Assembly: GCA_004556975.1 (NCBI GenBank)
Contig: SFFD01000002.1
Span: 62,001 to 126,000 of the forward strand
Origin: Oscillospiraceae bacterium
GTDB lineage: Bacteria; Bacillota; Clostridia; Oscillospirales; Ruminococcaceae
Direction: 5' to 3'
Length of the DNA stretch: 64,000 nucleotides
Positions 40,713-49,634 of this stretch are shown here, piece after piece. Under the pieces are notes generated by a model, which was not told the origin of the DNA, made no database searches, and worked only from the letters and a program-made list of their open reading frames with translations. A program made the translations under genes and the position numbers. Position 1 is the stretch's first letter; each line of letters opens with the position of its first letter.

Positions 40713-41484
40713 CAGAGAACTCGATTCTGTTCCTTGCGCGTCCAGTCGTGGACTGGATTCAACACTTAGAGCAGAATTAGTTCCTTGTAAACCTGGTGTT
40801 GCATCTTCTGCGACCCGTCGTGGACGGGTTTCTCCAGTTGATGTTTCCATCAGGTTTATTTCATTTAATACTTTATGCGTACGATAATTGTTCTTGCCCG
40901 GCACTACTTCAACATCAAATGCCACAACATACGGCTTTCCGTTTATGTTCACCTCTGTTTTAAAATAATCGTATCTTGTAACATTTTGATTTTTTGTACC
41001 ATGTAGAACATAATCGCCGCTCCCCACATAGGCAGCGTTTTCAATAATGCTGTCTATATTTTTAAGCACAGCAAACTTTTCCGCACTGGGATTCGGGTCT
41101 CCGGCAAGTTTCCCGGCAACATTCATATTGACCATAACCTCATATGGTTTTATGCCAAACTCGGTATTGTTTGAAACTACCGCGTGCTGCCCACCGATTG
41201 AATTTAGTATGTTTGTAAGTGCCTTTTTTACTTCCGAAACTATTCCGGGCTGCCCCGCTCCTTTTCGGCGGGTTTCGTAAATACGTTTGCCTTCCTCAAA
41301 GCTTTCAGCCGGAATCGCCACTCTCTCGCTTTTGGTATCCGCCTTTTTGTTGGGGCTTTCTCCTTCATAGGGCGATTTTATCGTAGTGTATGGGCTTACC
41401 TTAATAGGTTTCTTCTCGCCCTCCGCCGGGAGATTCTTTTTGAAATCCTCGTAACTCTGTTCAACAGCATTTACCGCCTCTTCG

Positions 41485-41710
41485 GCGGCTTTTTTCTTTT
41501 TGGCGTCCTCTTTCTCCGTCCATTCGGCAAAGTCTTCGTTTTTGTTTTCCTGCGAAAGCTTCACCCCGTACATCTGCTCTGCGCTTACCGTGCCCGGCTT
41601 CCTCTGCTGCGCTTTCGCAGCGTTTTCGGAATTCTGCTGCACTTTCGCAGCGGAATTTTCCGCATCAGGAGTATTGACACCGTTTCCGTTTTGTGGTATA
41701 TTTGCTTTAG
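41485..41710. repeat. Long linker repeat, copy B
   Basis: Second copy of the 230-bp linker. A third, shorter and out-of-frame copy lies at 39705-39780. These give tracts for homologous recombination between modules. Confidence 0.85.
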
Positions 41711-41785
41711 ATACATCTGATGAGGTACCGTTGGAATTGCTGCCGAAAGGCGTGTGTCCAACACCACCCAAGGATGTATCATTTT

Positions 41786-42319
41786 TTATGCCCAGTTATA
41801 TATTTGACTCCCTTTGGGGTTAGATACTGCCCTTATGGCTAGAGTATTGACACTGTTTCCGTTTTGTGGTATATTTGTTTCGGGCGAAGGAACATCGCCT
41901 TTAGAATCAGTTTCGTTAATACCATAGGGCAATTGCCGTCCGTGTGTCACTTGCGAAGCTGGTTCTTTTTTTATTTGCAATTCTGTTCCTTTCCTCATCT
42001 GATTCTCAATATATTTCAGATTTGTTCCGAACGCAGATACAACTACATTTGTTTTTTCCATCTTTCCGCGGTAGTTTCCCTCTGCATCAATTTCCACAAT
42101 GGCGTAATAAGGTTTCCCGCCCTCTTCTATTTCAACAACAAAGCCATATCTTCCGTTTTCCTGCTTCACTGCGCAAAGCGGATTGTCTAAAGCTTTTGGT
42201 ATCCGCCGAAAAGTCCGCCGGTAATTGCCCCGATTTTCGCGGATTTGTTCTTTTATATGATTTGCGCCCTCGGCGCTTTTTTTATTTTGAGCACCGCTGT
42301 TACCTGCTTGAGCACCATA
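41786..42319 (-). pseudogene. Orphan nuclease-module fragment without a start
   Basis: Open from a TAG at 42320-42322 to the stop at 41786, no ATG with ribosome site. Reads GAQNKKSAEGANHIKEQIRE, RIPKALDNPLCA, KPYYAIVEIDAEGNYRGKME, then VVVSAFGTNLKYIENQMRKG and linker NIPQNGNSVN. The module is a diverged copy of the one in 39085-40116. It ends 15 bp before the next fragment but in another frame. Confidence 0.6.
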
Positions 42320-42345
42320 CTATGCCTTGAGCACCATACTATGCC
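42308..42345. repeat. Two perfect 19-bp direct repeats
   Basis: TTGAGCACCATACTATGCC occurs twice back to back (42308-42326, 42327-42345), followed by a third partial TTGAGCAT. The 19-bp period puts the fragment out of frame. The core is the over-represented octamer TTGAGCAC. Confidence 0.9.
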
Positions 42346-42456
42346 TTGAGCATATCAATATATTTGATTCTTGTAAGATAATAGCGGCAGTCCTCGTCTG
42401 TGAGCACGGAATTTCACCACATTGCGGTGCATATACATTTGCGGGGGGTGTTTGCT

Positions 42457-44040
42457 TTGTCAAAGCTTAAGGAATTCGCGGTGAACGCCGGAATTCTTAC
42501 CGCAACCTCGCTGTCACTTGGCGCGGCGGGAGTTTTATATAACGCCTGGCTTGCGCGGAACCTCGGCACCGCGGGAACCGGGCTTTTTTCCCTTATGATG
42601 GCGGTTTACCGCCTTATGGTAACCTTTGCCTGCTCCGGTTCTGGCCTTGCGGCAACCCGCCTTGTGGCGGAAGAATCCGCCGCCGGAAACGGCGGCGAAG
42701 CCGCCCGCGCTATGAAGCATACCCTTTGGTACAGCCTTTTTTTCGGCGTGCTCGGCGGAGTGATTCTTTTTGCCTGCGGCAATTTTGCGGCCGAAATGCT
42801 TGTGCACGATATTCGTGCGGCAAAGCCGTTTCGCGTTCTGTCGTTCTCTTTGCCTTTTGTGGGGGTTTCCGCCGCCTTTACCGGCTATTTTACTGCGGTT
42901 ACCCGTGTTGCGCCGTCTTCCGCGGCGCAGGTTTTTGAACAGCTTTCGCAAATGGCTTTTACAATGTTTGTTTTCGCCATGCTCAAACCGGAAAATTTGA
43001 GCACGGCCTGCGTGCTCGTAGCGGCGGGCAGCACCGTTTCGGAAGCGCTTGCGTTTCTTTTGCACGGCTGGCTCTATCTGCGTGACAGAAAAAAATATCC
43101 GCTTTGCGGCGTAAAAACGCCGCAAAAAGCGGGTATGACCGGCCGCGTTCTTGGAATTGCGCTGCCGGTGGGCGCTTCCGCTGTGCTGCGTTCCGCCTTG
43201 AGCACGGTAAAGCATTTGCTTGTTCCTGTTTCGCTTATGAAAAGCGGCCTTGATAAGGAAGCGGCGCTTTCACAATATGGAATCGTGGGCGGAATGGTGC
43301 TTCCCGTTCTGCTTTTTCCGTGCGCGTTTCTGCTTGGCTTTTCAAATCTGCTTGTGCCTGAAATTGCGCGCTGCCGTACGCTTGGGCTTAAAGAACGCAT
43401 AAATTTGGTAATGGAACGCGTTTTCAGAATGACGCTTATGTTTTCGGTAGGCGTTGCGGCGGCGCTGTGGTGCTTTGCCGAAAGCTTTGCGGCTTTGCTT
43501 TATAACGAGCCCGCCGCCGCTTCGGCAATACGCGCTCTTGCGCCGATTGTCACCGTCATGTATCTTGATTCGGCGGTGGACGGAATACTTAAGGGGCTTG
43601 GCGAGCAGGTGGCTGTGGTAAGGTACAATGTTTACGACACCGCTCTTTGCGTGCTTATGGTCTACACTCTTGTTCCCGTGTTCGGAACGGCGGGTTACCT
43701 TGCCACCATTGCCGTAAGCGAGGTATTCAATATGTCGCTTTCCGCCGCGCGGCTTGTTTATGTAACCGGGTTTCGCGTGCATATGGGGCGCTGGACTCTT
43801 TTGCCTGTTGCCGCGGCGGCCGCAAGCGCCGCTTTCAGCACAGCCGTACTGAAAGTTTTAAACCTCGGCGCATTTTCCCCGGCCGGACTTGTTTTTGCCC
43901 TTTCGGTAATGCTGTGCGCATATTATGGCCTGCTGCGGCTTTTGCGCTGCGTTAATTCCGGCGACGTCGCCCTTGTAAAAAGGCTTTTCAGTAAGGAAAG
44001 TAAAAATCAAAGCCTGCCGAAAAGCGCAAAAAGCTGTTAA
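42457..44040 (+). CDS. SpoVB/MurJ-like flippase (MVF superfamily)
   Basis: 527 aa with about 14 hydrophobic segments. The pattern NAGILTATSLSLGAAGVLYNAWLARNLGTAGTGLFSLMMAVYRL is that of SpoVB and other polysaccharide/lipid II flippases. SpoVB is needed for spore cortex peptidoglycan; a polysaccharide flippase is the alternative. TTG at 42457 (MSKLKEFAV) follows GGGGGG by 9 bp; a GTG further upstream at 42400 lacks one. Confidence 0.85.
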   Translation: MSKLKEFAVNAGILTATSLSLGAAGVLYNAWLARNLGTAGTGLFSLMMAVYRLMVTFACSGSGLAATRLVAEESAAGNGGEAARAMKHTLWYSLFFGVLGGVILFACGNFAAEMLVHDIRAAKPFRVLSFSLPFVGVSAAFTGYFTAVTRVAPSSAAQVFEQLSQMAFTMFVFAMLKPENLSTACVLVAAGSTVSEALAFLLHGWLYLRDRKKYPLCGVKTPQKAGMTGRVLGIALPVGASAVLRSALSTVKHLLVPVSLMKSGLDKEAALSQYGIVGGMVLPVLLFPCAFLLGFSNLLVPEIARCRTLGLKERINLVMERVFRMTLMFSVGVAAALWCFAESFAALLYNEPAAASAIRALAPIVTVMYLDSAVDGILKGLGEQVAVVRYNVYDTALCVLMVYTLVPVFGTAGYLATIAVSEVFNMSLSAARLVYVTGFRVHMGRWTLLPVAAAAASAAFSTAVLKVLNLGAFSPAGLVFALSVMLCAYYGLLRLLRCVNSGDVALVKRLFSKESKNQSLPKSAKSC

Positions 44041-44179
44041 AAAATATGCGGCATTTTAACTGTAAATGTCGCAAAAATAAGACAGCTGCTGCTTTTTGAT
44101 TATGATTTTTTTATAATAAAGTCAGAACAAAAATGGGGAATAATATGCCGAAAAGCGAAAGCAGCGCCGCCGAAACGGC

Positions 44180-44208
44180 AAAAAACGCCCCGTGCTTTGA
44201 GCGGGGCG
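44180..44208 (-). terminator. mnmM terminator
   Basis: CGCCCCG (44186-44192) and CGGGGCG (44202-44208) pair; A6 at 44180-44185 gives the T-run on the minus strand. Confidence 0.8.
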
Positions 44209-44226
44209 CCGAAAAAATATCGCTTA

Positions 44227-44799
44227 TTACTGTTTTTCCTTTACAATAAAAATGGGGAAGGGCGGGTCGTTTTTGCGGTTTAGAAAATCACACTTCATCA
44301 CCGCATAATAGCGCGATTCAAGATTTGAAACATATTCGACAATGGCGTCCCGCTCCGAATATCCGTTGTTGCGGCCGTAATACACGCAAAGAACAAGCAG
44401 TCCGCCGGGTTTTATTACCGAAAGCGCCTTTTCAATGGCGGGAACGCTGGTTTCCGCGCGGGTGAAAACGTTGTGGTCGCCGCCGGGCAGCCATCCGAAA
44501 TTAAAGACAATGCAGTCTGCGCTTTCCGGCGCGGCGACTATGTCCATGTCGCTGTGGCTCATGCAAAAAACTTCCGCGCGGCGGGAAAAACCCGCGGCGG
44601 CAAGCCGCGCTTTTGTATTGTCAACGGCGCTTTGCTGAATATCCATGGCGATAACCCTGCCGCTTTCACCCACAAGCGAGCACAAAAATTCCGTGTCGTG
44701 ACCGTTGCCCGCCGTGGCGTCAATGCAAAAATCGCCGGGTTTAACCATTTGTTTTATCATTTTGTGCGCAATGTCAAGCGCGCTCCATTCGTTCGGCAT
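44227..44799 (-). CDS. mnmM: tRNA-modifying SAM methyltransferase MnmM/YtqB family
   Basis: 190 aa class I methyltransferase. SAM motif DATAGNGHDTEFLCSLVG, DIQQSAVDNTKARL, and FNFGWLPGGDHNVFTRAETS, the family signature; also GGLLVLCVYYGRNNGYSE. YtqB of Bacillus methylates the wobble aminomethyl-thiouridine of tRNAs. Start ATG at 44799 (MPNEW) with GGGGGA 6 bp upstream; the frame is open 28 codons further without a site. Single gene with its own terminator. Confidence 0.87.
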   Translation of the reverse strand: MPNEWSALDIAHKMIKQMVKPGDFCIDATAGNGHDTEFLCSLVGESGRVIAMDIQQSAVDNTKARLAAAGFSRRAEVFCMSHSDMDIVAAPESADCIVFNFGWLPGGDHNVFTRAETSVPAIEKALSVIKPGGLLVLCVYYGRNNGYSERDAIVEYVSNLESRYYAVMKCDFLNRKNDPPFPIFIVKEKQ

Positions 44800-44908
44800 A
44801 AAAATCCCCCGAAAAAAGTTTTGTTTTATTTTATCCCTAAAAGGCGCCTTTGTCAAACCGGAAAATTGTGAATAAAAGTTCAATTTTTGCTCCCAAGCGC
44901 AAAAAATC

Positions 44909-44937
44909 TTGCATTTTGTCCGGCATTATATTATAAT
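44909..44937 (+). promoter_or_regulatory. Promoter of the lipoprotein gene
   Basis: TTGCAT (44909-44914), 17 bp, TATAAT (44932-44937), 32 bp before the ATG. Confidence 0.75.
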
Positions 44938-44969
44938 ACAAAATAGACCATAGAAAGGACGTTTTAAAG

Positions 44970-45701
44970 ATGAAAAAATTTGCTGCTGCGGCGCTTGCTC
45001 TTGTAATGGTGCTGCTTTGCTTTTCCGGCTGCGCCAACAATAAAAAAACCTTTTATACCGATAAAGATAACTTTGAAATGAAGCTTTATCCCAACGGTGA
45101 AAAGGTTGCAAGCGGGCTTACCGCCGTTCAGATAATAGTAAACACCCCCAATGTCGAAGCAGGCGCGGGCGAAATCGCTATCTATAAAGCATCTGACGAT
45201 GAGCTTATGGTAAAATACGATATGCGCCTTGACGGCAAAAAAATCTATATCAATACCAGCAGTGACCCCGCATATTCCCAGATAATCGTTCCCCTTCCTG
45301 CGGATAAATGCTTTGAATCCGGCGAAAGCTATTATGTCACTATGGACGAAAAATTCATCTATGTTGACGATATAAAGGGCTCCACCAAAAAGGTTGAAAA
45401 GGGCGAATGGGAATTTACCGTCGCAAATTACGGATATGACGGCAACATTGCCGAAATGCCCATAACATATCTTGTGGGAAGCACCGTTTCCGTTCCCGTA
45501 AAGCTCGGCGATAACGCGGTTCACGCCGTTCTGCTTTATGACAATGTAAGCGTGCTCAATTCCGACCTGCGCGAACTTAGCGAAAGCGGAACCTTTGAAA
45601 TAGAAACCCTTTCCGCCGGAACCTCCACAATTTCAATAATGTTCCTTGATGAAAACGGAATGTATGTCGACACTCTCGGCTTTACCATAACCGTAAAATA
45701 A
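44970..45701 (+). CDS. Putative lipoprotein of unknown function
   Basis: 243 aa. Lipoprotein signal: basic start MKK, hydrophobic core, lipobox LCFSGC with Cys at about 19-20, then NN. The mature part is beta-rich without a domain I recognise; the last 50 residues (STISIMFLDENGMYVDTLGF) look like an immunoglobulin-like strand pair. It should be anchored to the outer face of the membrane. Single gene with strong promoter and terminator; ribosome site AAAGGA. Confidence 0.8.
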   Translation: MKKFAAAALALVMVLLCFSGCANNKKTFYTDKDNFEMKLYPNGEKVASGLTAVQIIVNTPNVEAGAGEIAIYKASDDELMVKYDMRLDGKKIYINTSSDPAYSQIIVPLPADKCFESGESYYVTMDEKFIYVDDIKGSTKKVEKGEWEFTVANYGYDGNIAEMPITYLVGSTVSVPVKLGDNAVHAVLLYDNVSVLNSDLRELSESGTFEIETLSAGTSTISIMFLDENGMYVDTLGFTITVK

Positions 45702-45717
45702 AATGCTTATTGAGAAT

Positions 45718-45756
45718 GCCGCCGCTGTTTAATCCGACAGCGGCGGCTGTTTTTTT
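45718..45756 (+). terminator. Lipoprotein gene terminator
   Basis: GCCGCCGCTGT (45718-45728) pairs with ACAGCGGCGGC (45737-45747), T-run 45749-45756. Confidence 0.9.
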
Positions 45757-45785
45757 ATCAAATTTTTAATTTTTGCCCGCGGTGC

Positions 45786-45814
45786 TTGCCTTAATATGCG
45801 TTTGGTATTATAAT
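45786..45814 (+). promoter_or_regulatory. thyX promoter
   Basis: TTGCCT (45786-45791), 17 bp, TATAAT (45809-45814). Confidence 0.7.
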
Positions 45815-45856
45815 AAAATATAATTCACAAAATATAAGAAAAAGGTGGAATATAAA

Positions 45857-46615
45857 ATGCCGAGCGTAACGCTTCTTTGCCATACACCCATGCCGGAAAA
45901 AACAGTTGCCGCCGCAGCAAGGCTCTGCTACAGCCATTCGGGAGCGGGCGAGCTTTTTGACGGACTGACTGACGAGCGTGCGCGCTCCTACGTTGAAATG
46001 CTGGAACGGCTCGGGCACGAAAGCCCGCTTGAGCACGCAAGCTTTACATTCGGAATAGAGGGAGTATCCCGTGCGTTTCTTGCCCAGATGACCCGCCACA
46101 GAATTGCTTCCTTCAGCGTGCAGAGCCAGCGCTATGTTCGCCTTGAGGATTTTAACTTCATTACTCCGCCAAGCGTCGCCGCGGATGAAGAAGCCCTTGA
46201 GGAATATAATAAAGCAATGCAGTCCTGCGCCGAAAGCTACAGCCGCCTTGCGGCCATTCTTCAGAAAAACGCCGCCGCAAAGCTTGTGGAGCAGGGCAAA
46301 TCCCCCGAGGAAGCGGAAAAGCTTGCTTCAAAAATCGCGAATGAAGACGCGCGCTTTGTGCTTCCGAACGCCTGCGAAACAAAAATGGTGGTTACCATGA
46401 ACGTCCGCAGCCTTCACAATTTCTTCCGCCTTCGCTGCTGCAACCGCGCCCAGTGGGAAATTCGCGCCGTTGCGGATGAAATGCTTCGTCTTTGCCGCGA
46501 AGCGGCGCCGGCGCTTTTTGCAAACGCCGGTCCCGCCTGCGTCTGCGAGGGCAAATGCTCCGAGGGGAAAATGACCTGCGGTCACCCGCGTACGGAGCTT
46601 ATTGTTAAAAAATAA
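45857..46615 (+). CDS. thyX: Flavin-dependent thymidylate synthase
   Basis: 252 aa. The ThyX motif RHRIASFSVQSQRY (80-93) is complete, with H-rich HESPLEHASFTFGIEGVSRAFLAQMTRH in front. ThyX makes dTMP from dUMP using methylene-THF and FAD; its presence suggests ThyA is absent. ATG at 45857 with AAGGTGG 8 bp upstream; the GTG at 45845 would overlap that site. A Cys-rich tail (ACVCEGKCSEGKMTCGH) is common in clostridial ThyX. Confidence 0.95.
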   Translation: MPSVTLLCHTPMPEKTVAAAARLCYSHSGAGELFDGLTDERARSYVEMLERLGHESPLEHASFTFGIEGVSRAFLAQMTRHRIASFSVQSQRYVRLEDFNFITPPSVAADEEALEEYNKAMQSCAESYSRLAAILQKNAAAKLVEQGKSPEEAEKLASKIANEDARFVLPNACETKMVVTMNVRSLHNFFRLRCCNRAQWEIRAVADEMLRLCREAAPALFANAGPACVCEGKCSEGKMTCGHPRTELIVKK

Positions 46616-46616
46616 A

Positions 46617-46683
46617 AAGCTTTCTTAAAAAAACGGTTACTGCTGTTATAAAGAAAGCTTGCACCGCGGCTTTACAAAGCCGC
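46617..46683. other. Two hairpins between thyX and the DJ-1 gene
   Basis: AAGCTTTCTT (46617-46626) pairs with AAGAAAGCTT (46651-46660), and GCGGCTTT pairs with AAGCCGC near 46666-46683. Neither has a T-run. Possible mRNA structure in the DJ-1 leader; no known element. Confidence 0.35.
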
Positions 46684-46727
46684 TGACCGCCGCCGCTGCG
46701 GCATAATTATAACGGAGTTAATTTATT

Positions 46728-47258
46728 ATGGTATATATTTTTCTTGCAGACGGTTTCGAGGATATGGAAGCCGTTCAGCCGCGGGATTTGCTCCTGCGGG
46801 CCGGAATAAAAGTAAAAACTGTGGGCATCGGAGCAAAAACGGTAAAAAGCGCTTTCGGCCTTGCCGTTACCGCAGATATTACCGAGGACGAATTTGACCC
46901 AAGCGACGCCGACGCGGTGGTTTTTCCGGGCGGAATGCCCGGCGCGGCGAACCTTGCCGCTTCAAAAACCGTAAAAAACGCCGTTGCCTTTGCGCTTGGA
47001 CATAACAGGGTAATCGGCGCCATCTGCGCCGCGCCCGGGGTGGTTCTTGCGAACACCGGCGCGCTGTCGGGTAAAAGGTACACCTGCTATCCGGGCTATG
47101 AAACGGCGGAGGGAACTTACACCGCCGCAAAAACAGAACGCGACGGAAACCTTATTACGGCAAACGGGCCTGCAGCAGCGGCAAAATTTGCCGCCGCCCT
47201 TGCCGGAGCGGTTTCGTCTTCCAAAGCGGAAAAATTTATAGAAGATATGTACAAATAA
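46728..47258 (+). CDS. DJ-1/PfpI-family protein
   Basis: 176 aa, ThiJ/PARK7 fold. Catalytic Cys in GAICAAP (near 101), Glu at 15-17 region of LADGFEDMEA, and VVFPGGMPGA. Members act as deglycases, chaperones or glyoxalases; the substrate is unknown. ATG about 10 bp after ACGGAG. Methylglyoxal is produced by mgsA-type genes, but the MgsA-like protein of this window is probably inactive, so no link is claimed. Confidence 0.87.
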   Translation: MVYIFLADGFEDMEAVQPRDLLLRAGIKVKTVGIGAKTVKSAFGLAVTADITEDEFDPSDADAVVFPGGMPGAANLAASKTVKNAVAFALGHNRVIGAICAAPGVVLANTGALSGKRYTCYPGYETAEGTYTAAKTERDGNLITANGPAAAAKFAAALAGAVSSSKAEKFIEDMYK

Positions 47259-47269
47259 TAAATAAAAGT

Positions 47270-47290
47270 GCCCTGCGGTTTACGCAGGGC
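47270..47290 (-). terminator. Terminator of the Cys-rich miniprotein gene
   Basis: GCCCTGCG (47270-47277) pairs with CGCAGGGC (47283-47290); the minus strand continues ACTTTTATTTATT. Confidence 0.65.
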
Positions 47291-47312
47291 ATTCAGAAAA
47301 GGTATGTGCCTA

Positions 47313-47459
47313 TCAGCCGCATCCGCAGCCGCATCCGCAGCCGTTGTTGTTATCGCAGCCGCAGCCGCAGCCGCCGTTGTTGAAGCCGACGCCGTTTCCG
47401 CAGCATGCAAAGATAAGGATAAGGATAATTATCCACCAGCAGCAGTTATTTCCGAACAT
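47313..47459 (-). CDS. 48-aa Gly/Cys-rich small membrane protein
   Basis: Read directly: MFGNNCCWWIIILILIFACC, then GNGVGFNNGGCGCGCDNNNG, ending CGCGCGCG. One hydrophobic helix with flanking Cys pairs and a Cys/Gly tail carrying 11 or so Cys in all. Resembles short Cys-rich proteins seen across Clostridia and, in the first part, YjcZ-type spore proteins; family uncertain. GAGGTG stands 7 bp before the ATG. A short gap separates it from mltG on the other strand. Confidence 0.75.
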   Translation of the reverse strand: MFGNNCCWWIIILILIFACCGNGVGFNNGGCGCGCDNNNGCGCGCGCG

Positions 47460-47588
47460 GAAATTTCACCTCGCGAAATATAGTTTAATACGGGCGTTCG
47501 GCGGCCTTTCGCCGCTTTTTGCCGGTACGCTAATATCATATGAAAACCCATGGCCTTTGGTTACATTTACCGCAAACGGAGGAACTTT

Positions 47589-49112
47589 ATGAACGATAAA
47601 GAGTTTGAAGAATTCTTCAAAAGTCTTGAGAATAATGATAATTCAGGCTCCGCAAAAGACGATTACGCGGGCGACGAATTTGTATTTTCCGGATTTTTTG
47701 AGGATAATACCACCGCCGACAAGAATAAAACCGAAAAACCTTCAGAAAGGCGCGCGGCGTTTGACTTTTCAGATGACGACGATTTTGCTCCTCCGCCGCC
47801 GGAAGAGGATGAAGACGAAGCTTCTTTTGCTCCGCCGCCTTCCATAGACGACGAAGACGAACCGCAGCCTAAAAAAGAAAAAGAAAGCGCGGCGGAAAAG
47901 CTTTTCGGCGGAATTTTTTCAAAAAACGACGAAAAGAAAAAAGAAAAAGCAAAAAAGGAAGAGCCTGCGCCGGATTATTCGGATTATGAAGAACCCGAAG
48001 AAGAACCCGCCGATGACCCAAAGGCAAGGGAAAAACGCAAAAGAAAAATTATTGCCAACTGGCTTACCACCATCATATGGGTTTCCGGTGTTCTTGCTGT
48101 TTCTGTTTTTATTGCATATTTTGCTCTTTCAAGTATAAATGACCTTGTTGGCTTCAGCAAAGCAAGCCACGAAGCACAGGTTGTAATTCCGGAGGGCGCA
48201 ACCCTCGGCGAAATTGCCGATATCCTTAAAGACAACGGCATAATAGACGAACCATTTACCTTTGAAGTCTATGCCCACATTAAAAAAATGCAGGACAGGC
48301 TTGACGCAGGCACCTTCTCTCTTAATTCAAATCTCGGCTATGACCAGATTTTTCAGGCGCTGCGTAAAAAAGACCCCGGTCAGCAGACGGTAACCCTTAC
48401 CTTCTATGAGGGTATGACGGCAAGCCAGATTGCCAAAAAGCTTGAAGAAAACGGTGTTTGCGGCTATGACGAATTTATGGAAGCTGTTGATACCGCAAGC
48501 TTTGACTATGAGTTTGAGTCCATGATGGGCACAAGCGAATATATCTATCATAAGTGGGAGGGATACCTTTTCCCCGATACCTATGAGTTCTATCTTGATA
48601 TGAATCCGAGAAGCGTTCTTGCAACAAAATTTCTTAACAACTTCAACAACAAGATAACCGCTTCCTATTACGAGCGTATGCAGGAGCTTGGTATGAGCCT
48701 TGACGAGGTTATTACCCTCGCTTCCGTAATCCAGTCCGAAGCGGCAACCGTTGACGATATGCGCGGCGTTTCCGCCGTTTTCCACAACCGTCTTGAAAGC
48801 GGTTCCGGTCTGCCATATCTCCAGTCCGACGTAACCTATTTCTATTACCGTGATGAAATAGAGCCGTATATCGGCGATGATGAAGCACTTGATGAGGCAT
48901 ACCACACGTCCTACGATACCTACTATAAGAAAGGCCTGCCTGTCGGACCTGTATGCAACCCCGGCGCAAACGCCATTGAAGCGGCGCTTAACCCGGATAT
49001 GGAAAAACACGGCAAGGATTATTACTTCCTTGCGGATTCCTCCGGCAAGTTCTATTGGGCAAAGACCCACGAAGAACACGAAGCCAATATGGCAGCCGCC
49101 GGTGTGGGCTGA
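47589..49112 (+). CDS. mltG: Endolytic peptidoglycan transglycosylase MltG/YceG
   Basis: 507 aa. A long acidic cytoplasmic part (1-150, E/D/P-rich), a membrane helix (ANWLTTIIWVSGVLAVSVFIAYFALSSI, about 155-185), a LysM-like part (VVIPEGATLGEIADILKDNG), and the YceG domain with ASVIQSEAATVDDMRGVSAVFHNRL (Glu in QSEA is the presumed catalytic residue). MltG cuts nascent glycan strands and sets their length. The acidic N-terminus is much longer than in E. coli. ATG at 47589 follows GGAGG by 7 bp. Confidence 0.93.
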   Translation: MNDKEFEEFFKSLENNDNSGSAKDDYAGDEFVFSGFFEDNTTADKNKTEKPSERRAAFDFSDDDDFAPPPPEEDEDEASFAPPPSIDDEDEPQPKKEKESAAEKLFGGIFSKNDEKKKEKAKKEEPAPDYSDYEEPEEEPADDPKAREKRKRKIIANWLTTIIWVSGVLAVSVFIAYFALSSINDLVGFSKASHEAQVVIPEGATLGEIADILKDNGIIDEPFTFEVYAHIKKMQDRLDAGTFSLNSNLGYDQIFQALRKKDPGQQTVTLTFYEGMTASQIAKKLEENGVCGYDEFMEAVDTASFDYEFESMMGTSEYIYHKWEGYLFPDTYEFYLDMNPRSVLATKFLNNFNNKITASYYERMQELGMSLDEVITLASVIQSEAATVDDMRGVSAVFHNRLESGSGLPYLQSDVTYFYYRDEIEPYIGDDEALDEAYHTSYDTYYKKGLPVGPVCNPGANAIEAALNPDMEKHGKDYYFLADSSGKFYWAKTHEEHEANMAAAGVG

Positions 49113-49136
49113 TAAGCAAAAATTATTTTTACGAAG

Positions 49137-49164
49137 GCGCTTTCCCTTTGGGGAAGCGCTTTTT
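49137..49164 (+). terminator. mltG terminator
   Basis: GCGCTTTCCC (49137-49146), loop TTT, GGGGAAGCGC (49150-49159, one G-U), T5. Confidence 0.8.
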
Positions 49165-49415
49165 GTTGCGCTTTGCCTGTATAAATTCATATGATTTATG
49201 CTGTTTCAAGAAAGAAACCATAAAATAAAAAAACGGGTGCGTTTTAATTTATCTTTGCAGGGCGCAGTAATAGCTTGCCGTAAAATCTTTTATGAAACTA
49301 AAAGCTTTTTTCGGATTAATCCGCTCTCTTTTGCCGCCATAGCCATAGCTTCATAATTTTCATATAATAATACTGCCCCTATAAAATAATTTTACCTCGA
49401 TTGGCGGTATGATAT
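49165..49415. other. AT-rich gap before the DUF3343 gene
   Basis: No gene seen. On the minus strand a short stretch could code ILYENYEAMAMAAKESGLIR but it has no start or context and is probably a relic or chance. A -10-like TATAAT occurs near 49364. Confidence 0.35.
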
Positions 49416-49634
49416 ATGAAAGAATACTATTTTCTCACAAGCTCTGTAACAACGGCGATGAAGGGTGAAAAAATACTTTCGTCAAACGGCTTTCGCGCTT
49501 TTGTTTTTCGCGACGGAGCTATAAACCCCTATGGATGCGGCTATGTCATAAAAGCTGTGGGCGACCGCGACGCCATGGCGGATATCCTTAAAAAGAGGGG
49601 AGTGCGGATAAATGAAATAAGGGAGGTGCCGTAA
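49416..49634 (+). CDS. DUF3343 small protein (putative Se/S carrier)
   Basis: 72 aa. Starts EYYFLTSSVTTAMKGEKIL, and ends GCGYVIKAVGDRDAMADILKKRGVRINEI; the GCGY Cys is the conserved one. DUF3343 proteins are proposed sulfur or selenium carriers and often sit with a cysteine-desulfurase-like enzyme, as here. Its stop shares one base with the start of the next gene, so the two are co-translated. Confidence 0.85.
   Translation: MKEYYFLTSSVTTAMKGEKILSSNGFRAFVFRDGAINPYGCGYVIKAVGDRDAMADILKKRGVRINEIREVP

Larger units (their letters stand above)
40173..41771 (-). pseudogene. 5' part of frameshifted nuclease-module protein with repeated linkers
   Basis: Up to 532 aa, starting without a proper ATG (TTG at 41771, no ribosome site). 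The order is linker, module, linker, start of a second module. The linker (NIPQNGNGVNTPDAENSAAK then PGTVSAEQMYGVKLSQENK) occurs near residues 24-100 and again near 365-445, almost identical. The first module has YDYFKTEVNINGKPYVVAFD and VVPGKNNYRTHKVLNEINLM, as in LPD3/BECR-like phage domains. The second module goes out of frame at seven A residues (minus strand, 40368-40362). No N-terminal carrier domain is present. Confidence 0.6.

Noticed and set aside
39410..42345. Complete prophage
   Set aside because: No integrase, portal, terminase, capsid or lysis gene is present; only tail-end modules of phage-like proteins.
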